Part shown: positions 18,229-23,313 of the stretch, piece by piece
How the letters are laid out: the number at the start of each line of letters is the position of its first letter
Position numbering within the stretch: position 1 is the first letter of the stretch
Origin: a virus
DNA: 25,576 bases
IMG/VR virus record: IMGVR_UViG_3300006484_000048
Location: 1 to 25,576 of that record
Direction: 5' to 3' (one strand)
Program-made: the position numbers and the translations under genes
The notes under the pieces: model-generated
The model's input: the letters and a program-made list of their open reading frames with translations, nothing else
Databases searched by the model: none
Told to the model about the DNA's origin: nothing

Positions 18229-18996
18229 TTATAGGTTATCAAGCATATTTTTTAACCCTGCTGATTTAACAGATGATAATGCTTTTGATTTATTATTGTT
18301 GGTAGTGAAGTTACGTTTACTATTTGGCTTAGCCAAGTTACTTTCTCCTATAGTAGGTAAATATTGTTGTTCCCACTCAATTCTTGCTGAACGCATATCG
18401 GCTTCATGTATGATTAATGCTAAAGGTGTTCTAAATCTATTTTCTGGAATGAATGATTTAAAATATGGTGTATTTGCTTCATCAAAAAGCCCATCATGAG
18501 TTTTAATAGCGATAAACTCATCTTGAGACATAGGTATCCCAGCTTCCTGAAGTAGAAATAATGAACGGTCGGGCACAGTCATATAAGCTAGATTAGTATT
18601 AAACTTATATAATTCACCTAAATTCTTCTTACGCCACTCATCCTGGGAAGGGTAAACAGCATCCTCATCTTTAGTACCTAGTTTACCTAAATCATGGTTT
18701 AATGCGCAAAATACAACATTATCCAACGTGATACCTTCGAGATTACTACCAGCTCGACGCCACACATCAAGTGATACAATAGCGTTTTTAATCACATTTA
18801 AAACATGAAATACATAACCACCAGCAAATGCAGAATGGTAAGCAGCTTTATGGGCCGCAGGTAATAATATTAGACGTTCTTCATGTTGTTTGTAAAAATC
18901 TAGTACTTTTTCTTTACGAGGTGATTCAATATATTTTTCAATATACGAAATTAACTCATCATAGTTCGATTGTAATTGTTGTGCATTCATTTCCAT
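18229..18996 (-). CDS. HD-domain phosphohydrolase (255 aa)
   Basis: This is a metal-dependent HD-superfamily phosphohydrolase. The full ligand set is visible: H54 and H64 in YHSAFAGGYVFHVLNVI, the H101-D102 doublet in CALNHDLGKLG, H167 in AIKTHDGLF and D200 in HEADMRSAR. Substrate cannot be told. Phage HD proteins of this kind have been linked to nucleotide (dNTP, ppGpp or cyclic nucleotide) hydrolysis. The C-terminal 45 residues (ARIEWEQQYLPT onward) are polar and probably flexible. An ATG at residue 3 is an alternative start. It precedes the membrane protein and sigma factor genes, so it may be expressed in the middle phase with them. The catalytic residues are seen directly; the substrate is unknown. 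Confidence 0.85.
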   Translation of the reverse strand: MEMNAQQLQSNYDELISYIEKYIESPRKEKVLDFYKQHEERLILLPAAHKAAYHSAFAGGYVFHVLNVIKNAIVSLDVWRRAGSNLEGITLDNVVFCALNHDLGKLGTKDEDAVYPSQDEWRKKNLGELYKFNTNLAYMTVPDRSLFLLQEAGIPMSQDEFIAIKTHDGLFDEANTPYFKSFIPENRFRTPLALIIHEADMRSARIEWEQQYLPTIGESNLAKPNSKRNFTTNNNKSKALSSVKSAGLKNMLDNL

Positions 18997-19014
18997 AACT
19001 TTTATTTATTTAAT

Positions 19015-19215
19015 TTATCTTACTTTATTCATTTCATGGCCATCTAACGGTTCACGTTGCACCATATCATCAATACCTTGTCTTAGAACTTCAATCTCAT
19101 CTAATAACTTGACAAAATCCGAAACAGGATATTGCTGTTGTACGGCTCTTTTAGCCATTTGGATTTTGGCTCGCATACCTTCTAGGTTGCGATCGTATAA
19201 ATCTCTATTTCTCAT
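19015..19215 (-). CDS. small charged helical protein (66 aa)
   Basis: A short basic/acidic helical protein beginning MRNRDLYDRNLEGMRAKIQM and containing AVQQQYPVSDFVKLLDEIEV. Unknown function. The open frame continues 36 codons upstream, but only to a TTG, and the extra sequence is low-complexity Lys/Ile/Asn as expected for translated AT-rich spacer, so I choose the first ATG (19215). It ends 18 nt before the HD gene. The 167-nt spacer upstream, 19216-19382, has no clear gene and no copy of the 11-base motif; it holds only AT-rich sequence and probably a promoter or leader. Confidence 0.6.
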   Translation of the reverse strand: MRNRDLYDRNLEGMRAKIQMAKRAVQQQYPVSDFVKLLDEIEVLRQGIDDMVQREPLDGHEMNKVR

Positions 19216-19382
19216 AGGGTTATTGTTTAGTATTATTTGTTTTATTTTTGTATTTTTATACCTTGATTTTTCTATATATTTGTCACTATTTATTTTTAAT
19301 AGTTTATCATATATTGTTATCAATATTTCGATATGTTTTTATTTATGTTGGGAAGGTAATAAACTTCTCTCTGGTATCCAAG

Positions 19383-19823
19383 TTATTTTAACCAATTCTC
19401 AAGAAATCTTTGGATTTTAAGTAAGTGAGCGCACTTTTCATACTCTTCTCCACTCTCATGGAACTTAATAGCTAACTGGAGTACGTAAGCTAAATCGTAT
19501 GGGTTGAATAAAGTTAAATCTAAAACCTCTTCCTTATTGTCTAAATCAAAATCCTTAATATAATACCAAGCACGATTATAGACTATGAACGATGCTTGTC
19601 TCTTGGTTTCCTCGTGATCATAGTTCTTAGCATCTGCTTCTTTCATCCCACGTTTAAAGTGTTCAAAAAATAGTTGATGATTTTCAATCAACTTCTTAAA
19701 CTTACCAATCTTAAAGTGAGTTGATGATGATACCTCAATTTCAATCTCATCATCATTCATTTCTACCTTACCTCTATCTTCAGGTTGGGGAAATAAGTTA
19801 AATAAGTCGTTCTTATCAATCAT
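19383..19823 (-). CDS. unknown acidic helical protein (146 aa)
   Basis: I do not recognise this protein. It opens MIDKNDLFNLFPQPEDRGKV and has a KIGKFKKLIENHQLFFEHFK segment. The C-terminal half is helical and aromatic (NRAWYYIKDFDLDN, LAYVLQLAIKFHESGEEYEK). The overall pattern suggests a soluble alpha-helical protein, possibly TPR-like in its last 60 residues. There is no signal peptide. Its start codon is only 2 nt from the late-promoter-like motif, and a terminator just upstream insulates it from the H1-like operon, so it appears to be transcribed independently and late. It could be a virion or assembly protein, but only regulation supports this. Confidence 0.7.
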   Translation of the reverse strand: MIDKNDLFNLFPQPEDRGKVEMNDDEIEIEVSSSTHFKIGKFKKLIENHQLFFEHFKRGMKEADAKNYDHEETKRQASFIVYNRAWYYIKDFDLDNKEEVLDLTLFNPYDLAYVLQLAIKFHESGEEYEKCAHLLKIQRFLENWLK

Positions 19824-19825
19824 AT

Positions 19826-19836
19826 GTTATAAATAT
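19826..19836 (-). promoter_or_regulatory. late-promoter-like motif (copy 5), abutting a start codon
   Basis: ATATTTATAAC on the coding strand is followed by AT and the ATG at 19823. It is downstream of the terminator at 19863-19888, so the 146-aa gene is set up as its own unit. Upstream of the motif, TTTTTTCGTATATT partly resembles the 27-bp element found at 20568 and 22078. Confidence 0.55.
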
Positions 19837-19862
19837 ACGAAAAAAATATCGCTTCTCCAAAT

Positions 19863-19888
19863 AAGAAAAGAGGCACTTATGTGCCCCT
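19863..19888 (-). terminator. Rho-independent terminator after the H1-like gene
   Basis: On the minus strand AGGGGCAC, loop ATAA and GTGCCTCT can form an 8-bp stem with one G-U pair, followed by TTTCTT. It is 26 nt downstream of the stop of the H1-like gene (19914) and separates that operon from the 146-aa gene. It is the clearest intrinsic terminator in the window. Confidence 0.8.
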
Positions 19889-19913
19889 TATTAATAGATA
19901 TTCTATAAGTATC

Positions 19914-20081
19914 TTATTTATCTTCAGCTACAGATGCCTTACGATATTCAGTAACTAGGTTTTTAATACTACCTATAGCTTTACGAGCACGTTGGTGTGC
20001 TGCTTTTGATTTTGCATTGTGTTCTGTTGAAAACGTTTCATACAACGCATCTAATTGTTCTTTAATTTCTTGTGATGTCAT
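19914..20081 (-). CDS. histone H1-like (Hc1-type) DNA-binding protein (55 aa)
   Basis: A short basic helical protein: MTSQEIKEQLDALYETFSTE, then KSKAAHQRARKAIGSIKNLV and TEYRKASV. The second half has the layout of the small Bacteroidota histone H1-like (Hc1, PF07432) proteins, in which 'KAAGxRxRKAxxxLKxLxxxxRKxxx' follows an acidic helix. In bacteria such proteins bind and compact DNA. Here it could package phage DNA, displace host nucleoid proteins or modulate transcription. It begins 6 nt after the stop of the 149-aa gene, so both form an operon started near the 27-bp element at 20568, and it is closed by the terminator at 19863. It lies in a gap that ORF finders with a 60-aa cutoff would miss. 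Family assignment is by eye. Confidence 0.72.
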   Translation of the reverse strand: MTSQEIKEQLDALYETFSTEHNAKSKAAHQRARKAIGSIKNLVTEYRKASVAEDK

Positions 20082-20087
20082 TTTAAT

Positions 20088-20537
20088 TTAAATTTTAGTT
20101 AATAACTGTTTTAATACACGATTGTGTTTATTCGTGGATAAATACGCACAAAATTCATTAAAATCGATGTTACGTTGGATTTTGCTGGATCTGTATCTCT
20201 CTCCTTTTTCAAATTTAAAACCCGCATTAGTATCATACCATTTATTATCTATGGTTTCAACATATTGTCTATTATAGATATTATTGGGGTTGTCTTCAAA
20301 AAACAAACAAAACGTTTGATTTTTATCAAATATAACTGCTGATTCCTCACCCTGACTCTCAATATCTTCTTCTAGCATAAATACATGATTTTCACCAGCG
20401 GTTTTGATTTTAGTATTATAATAAAAATTTCTAGATGGTTCTAACACCTTACCATTTTCATCAACAACTGGCTCAGTAAACCATGCTGGGTTTTCAAAAT
20501 AGGGTGTTCTTGTAAATCTTTGTGGATCTTTGTTCAT
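20088..20537 (-). CDS. unknown protein in the H1-like operon (149 aa)
   Basis: Unrecognised soluble protein. It opens MNKDPQRFTRTPYFENPAWF and is rich in Asn, Tyr, Phe and Glu. It contains NQTFCLFFEDNPNNIYNRQY and ends FNEFCAYLSTNKHNRVLKQL. No membrane segment, signal peptide or enzyme motif stands out. The upstream region carries the 27-bp conserved element about 30 nt before the ATG, and a divergent promoter for the plus-strand gene lies just beyond. Being co-transcribed with the H1-like gene and lacking the late motif, it is more likely to be an early or middle protein, perhaps host-takeover related, but that is inference. Confidence 0.72.
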   Translation of the reverse strand: MNKDPQRFTRTPYFENPAWFTEPVVDENGKVLEPSRNFYYNTKIKTAGENHVFMLEEDIESQGEESAVIFDKNQTFCLFFEDNPNNIYNRQYVETIDNKWYDTNAGFKFEKGERYRSSKIQRNIDFNEFCAYLSTNKHNRVLKQLLTKI

Positions 20538-20567
20538 ATATTATATTTTTATGTTTATGTTACCCAT

Positions 20568-20594
20568 AATATACGAAATATATCTACGGTAGCC
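20568..20594 (-). promoter_or_regulatory. 27-bp conserved upstream element (copy A), probable early/middle promoter
   Basis: 24 of 27 bases are identical to the element at 22078-22104. In the coding direction it contains GGCTACCGTAGATATATTTC, then GTATATT. It ends 30 nt before the ATG of the 149-aa gene. TATATTTC differs by one base from the Bacteroidota -7 consensus TAnnTTTG, but a correctly spaced -33 box is not obvious. Its conserved placement before two operons argues for function. Confidence 0.55.
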
Positions 20595-20633
20595 AAATAC
20601 TTACTATAAGATAGGGTGGAGTGGTTAAAACCT

Positions 20634-20644
20634 TTATTTATATT
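20634..20644 (+). promoter_or_regulatory. degenerate late-promoter-like motif for the plus-strand gene
   Basis: TTATTTATATT on the plus strand matches 9 of 11 positions of the minus-strand motif ATATTTATAAT and lies 25 nt before the ATG at 20670. That it is oriented with the only plus-strand gene supports the orientation of the motif as a promoter reading in the coding direction. Confidence 0.4.
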
Positions 20645-20669
20645 ATATATACACACTAAAAAACAAACT

Positions 20670-21059
20670 ATGGAATTAGCAATATTTTTTATAAGCGGAA
20701 TTCAACTTACACTATTAGCGATACTTTTATACCAATATGGTTCAATCAATAAAAACTATAATGTTATAAAGAAAAATCAAACCACAACAGATGATAGTTA
20801 TGAAAAGTGGATTCAAATGACCACTAAACAATTAGATGAAATAAGAGAACACATTTCTACATCTGATTTCGCTGACGCTGCCACATTTAACCGCGAAATT
20901 ACCGCATTTTCTGAGCGTTTAAACGCGGTTGAATCATCAATCACCATACTCGCTAACAAGGAAGATAACGACGTTAAAACGCTAAAAGACAGCATTAAGG
21001 AAATTAAGATATACCTACATGGAGTAATATCTGGTGAGGCAAGTAATAAAGGTTATTAG
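20670..21059 (+). CDS. small membrane-anchored coiled-coil protein (129 aa)
   Basis: This is the only plus-strand gene. The first 25 residues (MELAIFFISGIQLTLLAILL) form a transmembrane helix. The rest is a charged helix (KWIQMTTKQLDEIREHIST, then NREITAFSERLNAVESSITI) with coiled-coil periodicity. Unknown function; the layout suits a membrane-tethered scaffold, spanin-like protein or holin regulator. An open frame extends upstream to a GTG at 20616, but it would put polar residues and promoter sequence into the protein, so the ATG at 20670 is preferred. It converges on the 105-aa gene with an 8-nt gap. Part of the reading frame (20870-20990) is richer in CG than its surroundings. The divergent pair at 20537/20670 shares a regulatory region of about 130 nt. 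Confidence 0.75.
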   Translation: MELAIFFISGIQLTLLAILLYQYGSINKNYNVIKKNQTTTDDSYEKWIQMTTKQLDEIREHISTSDFADAATFNREITAFSERLNAVESSITILANKEDNDVKTLKDSIKEIKIYLHGVISGEASNKGY

Positions 21060-21067
21060 GTAAGGTA

Positions 21068-21385
21068 TTAGGAGTAAAGAGAAGAATCAATTTCATCATC
21101 TAAATCGAAACCATCTCCAGCTTTAGCAGCTTCTTCTTTTCCAATCCAGTATATTACTTTACTAAAACCATCATCGTTTGGTTTAGTAATTGTAAAATAA
21201 TTCATATACTTTTCTTTAACTTTTCTAGTTGTTCTTTTACTATCTATTGGTAATAGACCCAACTCTTTTGCTTGTTTAAAAGTAATGGCACTATCATATT
21301 CCATTTCTTCAGCACCTTCCCCAACCATCTTCATCACTTTGGCTACGTTAAGAAACTTCTTAAATCTACTTTCAAATAATTCCAT
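21068..21385 (-). CDS. unknown small protein (105 aa), late-class promoter
   Basis: An unrecognised soluble protein opening MELFESRFKKFLNVAKVMKM. It contains ITFKQAKELGLLPIDSKRTT followed by basic RKVKEKYMNYFTI, and has an acidic C-terminal tail (AGDGFDLDDEIDSSLY). The basic middle followed by an acidic end is a common arrangement in phage DNA-mimic or scaffold proteins, but nothing firm can be said. It has the full 11-base motif 13 nt before its ATG, which insulates it from the micro-gene operon upstream and suggests late expression. It is convergent with the plus-strand membrane-protein gene. Confidence 0.7.
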   Translation of the reverse strand: MELFESRFKKFLNVAKVMKMVGEGAEEMEYDSAITFKQAKELGLLPIDSKRTTRKVKEKYMNYFTITKPNDDGFSKVIYWIGKEEAAKAGDGFDLDDEIDSSLYS

Positions 21386-21398
21386 ACTATTATATTTT

Positions 21399-21409
21399 AT
21401 TATAAATAT
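21399..21409 (-). promoter_or_regulatory. late-promoter-like motif (copy 6)
   Basis: ATATTTATAAT on the coding strand is followed by AAAATATAATAGT and the ATG at 21385. It lies between the stop of the 36-aa gene (21412) and the 105-aa gene. It shares the AAAAT extension with copies 2 and 4. Confidence 0.62.
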
Positions 21410-21411
21410 GA

Positions 21412-21522
21412 TTACTTAACGGTAGATACAATCTCCCTAACTTTTTCCCCTAACTCCATATTATTAGGTGTGGTTTTTACTAAATCTAAAATCGACTTTA
21501 AAAGTATTAAATCTTCCATCAT
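21412..21522 (-). CDS. micro-gene (36 aa) ending the small operon
   Basis: A 36-codon open frame, MMEDLILLKSILDLVKTTPN then NMELGEKVREIVSTVK. It reads as one amphipathic helix with balanced charge, and its codons are like those of its neighbours. It follows the 83-aa gene after 16 nt and stops 2 nt before the motif copy 6, so it fits exactly in the space. Function unknown. It is shorter than most gene finders accept, and I rate it on spacing and composition. Confidence 0.5.
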   Translation of the reverse strand: MMEDLILLKSILDLVKTTPNNMELGEKVREIVSTVK

Positions 21523-21538
21523 AACTGTTTTTTAATTA

Positions 21539-21790
21539 TTATTTTTTTATCCAATCAAACCTATCTTCAAGTTTACTAACTACTTCTTTAACTTCATCAC
21601 TAGACCAATCTAAACAATCTAATGTTAATCTAGACTTATGAAACGATACGGAGTTATCACCAATACCATCACTAAAAAAGTTAATATCCATATATTGCCC
21701 TTCATCAAACATATCTGCTTGTGGGTATTCACTCTCAATAAACCTATAAAGTTCTGAGTGTAGTTGTCTTAGTTGTTCTCTTTTTGTCAT
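21539..21790 (-). CDS. small acidic protein (83 aa) in micro-gene operon
   Basis: Unknown. It begins MTKREQLRQLHSELYRFIES, then has GQYMDINFFSDGIGDNSVSF and a helical C-terminus (EVKEVVSKLEDRFDWIKK). The acidic middle and compact alpha/beta pattern suggest a small folded protein. Its ATG overlaps the stop of the upstream 38-aa gene in an ATGA (4-base overlap), so translation is coupled. The MTKR start is shared with the 47-aa gene two positions upstream. Confidence 0.68.
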   Translation of the reverse strand: MTKREQLRQLHSELYRFIESEYPQADMFDEGQYMDINFFSDGIGDNSVSFHKSRLTLDCLDWSSDEVKEVVSKLEDRFDWIKK

Positions 21791-21903
21791 AACCCTTTAT
21801 TTTTTCTTGTATATTTCTTTTTATTTTTATATATATTAGGTCTTGACGCTTGCCATATTTTTATTAAAGTTTCTTTACTAAGTTTTGGGGACTTGGTTTT
21901 CAT
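21787..21903 (-). CDS. micro-gene, very basic (38 aa)
   Basis: A 38-codon frame, MKTKSPKLSKETLIKIWQAS then RPNIYKNKKKYTRKNKGL. It is strongly basic (about 14 Lys/Arg), so it probably binds nucleic acid or acidic surfaces. It starts 5 nt after the 47-aa gene stop and overlaps the 83-aa gene by four bases (ATGA). The overlap and close spacing support it as real. Function unknown. Confidence 0.55.
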   Translation of the reverse strand: MKTKSPKLSKETLIKIWQASRPNIYKNKKKYTRKNKGL

Positions 21904-21908
21904 AACCT

Positions 21909-22052
21909 TTATTTATTAAACCATTCTTTCATCATCTCTCTCATCTCTTGAATATTTTCATCTACAAGACTTTGTTCATACTCATCTAACTTAGAGTATT
22001 TTACACCTGTGGTGGATTCTGATAATTCGTTTTTTAATTGTCTCTTTGTCAT
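21909..22052 (-). CDS. micro-gene (47 aa) opening the small operon
   Basis: A 47-codon frame beginning MTKRQLKNELSESTTGVKYS and continuing with an acidic helix (EYEQSLVDENIQEMREMMKE) ending in WFNK. The MTKRxQL start is like that of the 83-aa protein in the same operon, hinting at duplication or shared initiation context. The 27-bp conserved element lies 25 nt before its ATG. Unknown function. Confidence 0.58.
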   Translation of the reverse strand: MTKRQLKNELSESTTGVKYSKLDEYEQSLVDENIQEMREMMKEWFNK

Positions 22053-22077
22053 ACCTTTATTTTTAATATTATACGTC

Positions 22078-22104
22078 AATATACGAATAATATCTACGGT
22101 AACC
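22078..22104 (-). promoter_or_regulatory. 27-bp conserved upstream element (copy B), probable early/middle promoter
   Basis: The coding-strand reading contains GGTTACCGTAGATATTATTC, then GTATATT. It is 24/27 identical to copy A at 20568-20594 and similarly spaced from the following ATG (25 nt against 30 nt). It probably drives the four micro-genes. Confidence 0.55.
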
Positions 22105-22118
22105 TAACAAGTCACATA

Positions 22119-22730
22119 TTACTTTTCAGCGTATAGGTAAGTACTTAATAAAGTCCCTATAGTAATAGATTTAGTACGAGCATCATTAAGTTGTTCTTCA
22201 CTTAGTTTTTTAACTCTAGAACAATATTCGATTCCTAACGTACCAATAAACTCATCGTTAATAGAGTTTAAAGCAAATAAATATGATGATTTAGACCCAG
22301 TCCCCTCAGCAAATATTTTTAAACCAAAGTGATTTCCCTTTTTATAGTTGGGGATTAATATTTCACCATCACTATATAGATGTGAAATCGGTTTACTAAA
22401 CAGGGAAACAGGAATATTTTTAAAGGTATCACTTATAGGACTAACACCTGGAGTAAACATTTCATGAAATATAGAAAACTTTTGTATCGACTTACCAGTA
22501 GGGTAGAAGTTTCCACCATTATGGAATTGAGATATCCATACTCGACAAGCGTCTAACTCATCCTTAAGTTGTTCTAGTTGATCATCCACTAACATATTAG
22601 TTTGTAGGGCGGATTTTATAGGGTCGATTTTAGTTTTATTATTAAGATAATGACGGTAACGAGTTACCAATAAGGGACCTACTACGGCACTTATGATGAC
22701 CACTAAGATTGCTAATTCCAATTCAAACAC
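22119..22730 (-). CDS. membrane-anchored GAF-like sensor-type protein (203 aa)
   Basis: Residues 1-24 (FELELAILVVIISAVVGPLL) form a transmembrane helix right at the N-terminus. A linker or coiled coil follows (QTNMLVDDQLEQLKDELDAC). Residues about 60-200 read as a GAF-like domain: CRVWISQFHNGGNFYPTGKS, QKFSIFHEM, GLKIFAEGTG, SSYLFALNSIND, EFIGTLGIEY. The 'RxxIxxFHNGGxFxxxxxxxKxS' signature recurs in phage and bacterial GAF-like proteins. GAF domains bind small ligands such as cyclic nucleotides, but no output domain is fused here. The start is a GTG at 22730; no ATG is available in frame before the membrane helix. A late-type motif lies 37 nt upstream. The GAF assignment is by fold pattern and is moderately sure. 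Confidence 0.7.
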   Translation of the reverse strand: MFELELAILVVIISAVVGPLLVTRYRHYLNNKTKIDPIKSALQTNMLVDDQLEQLKDELDACRVWISQFHNGGNFYPTGKSIQKFSIFHEMFTPGVSPISDTFKNIPVSLFSKPISHLYSDGEILIPNYKKGNHFGLKIFAEGTGSKSSYLFALNSINDEFIGTLGIEYCSRVKKLSEEQLNDARTKSITIGTLLSTYLYAEK

Positions 22731-22767
22731 AATTTAATTTTTAAACATTTATAAACAACCCTATATA

Positions 22768-22778
22768 GTTATAAATAC
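22768..22778 (-). promoter_or_regulatory. late-promoter-like motif (copy 7)
   Basis: GTATTTATAAC on the coding strand overlaps the stop codon of the lipoprotein gene by one base. It is 37 nt before the GTG start of the GAF-like gene, the longest spacing among the copies. Confidence 0.5.
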
Positions 22779-23305
22779 TAATTTTTCCTCCCAATAACAT
22801 TAGAACTATTACTTCCCCTTCTGGTAGTTGGTCTAACTCTACGTGGTGGGGGAGAAGGTGGATTAACTCTCCTAGGTGGATTATTAGAAGGTATTATTCT
22901 AGGTCTGTTTGGTGTCCTTGGTCTTGGTTCATTTGGTCTAATCCTTGGCCTAGGTCTAGGTTTTGGTTTAACCTTTGGTCTAACACTCGGGCGATTAGGA
23001 ACAATATACCTATTATTAGATACTCTATACTGACTCCAGTATCTATAGTTGTCCCAGTTATAGTATTGATTCCAGAAGTAAGGATCGTTGTATCTCCAGT
23101 TGTTCCAGTACCAGTTATTATTGTGTCTATATCTAAGAAACTCAGTGTCTCTATATTTGACAAACTGTCTATAGGGGACACTAATGGTATCTCCAACTTC
23201 TGTAATGGCGAGTATACTTTTAACTTCATATCCTTTGTTTGTTGTGAATGTATAAGACCCACATGATTGAATAACTAAATAAAATAAGATTAATAATTTT
23301 TTCAT
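22778..23305 (-). CDS. predicted lipoprotein with aromatic segment and Pro/Arg-rich tail (175 aa)
   Basis: The N-terminus, MKKLLILFYLVIQSCGSYTF, is a lipoprotein signal peptide with a relaxed lipobox before C15, as is usual in Bacteroidota. Residues about 60-95 are extraordinarily aromatic and Asn rich (NNWYWNNWRYNDPYFWNQYY). From about residue 105 the chain is a Pro/Arg/Asn-rich repeat (RPKVKPKPRPRPRIRPNEPR and similar) up to the C-terminus, which would be extended and highly positively charged. It follows the DUF285 gene after 8 nt and is probably co-transcribed with it. It could coat or alter the host envelope, for instance for superinfection exclusion, or bind peptidoglycan/LPS. This is inference; signal peptide and composition are seen directly. 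Confidence 0.75.
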   Translation of the reverse strand: MKKLLILFYLVIQSCGSYTFTTNKGYEVKSILAITEVGDTISVPYRQFVKYRDTEFLRYRHNNNWYWNNWRYNDPYFWNQYYNWDNYRYWSQYRVSNNRYIVPNRPSVRPKVKPKPRPRPRIRPNEPRPRTPNRPRIIPSNNPPRRVNPPSPPPRRVRPTTRRGSNSSNVIGRKN

Positions 23306-23313
23306 ATTTTTTA

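Noticed and set aside
19216-19323. 36-codon N-terminal extension (TTG start) of the 66-aa gene
   Set aside because: The sequence is Lys/Ile/Asn low-complexity and starts with TTG; the first ATG is at 19215.
20616-20669. GTG upstream extension of the plus-strand gene
   Set aside because: The extra 18 codons overlap the promoter-like motif, and the ATG at 20670 leads directly into a typical membrane helix.
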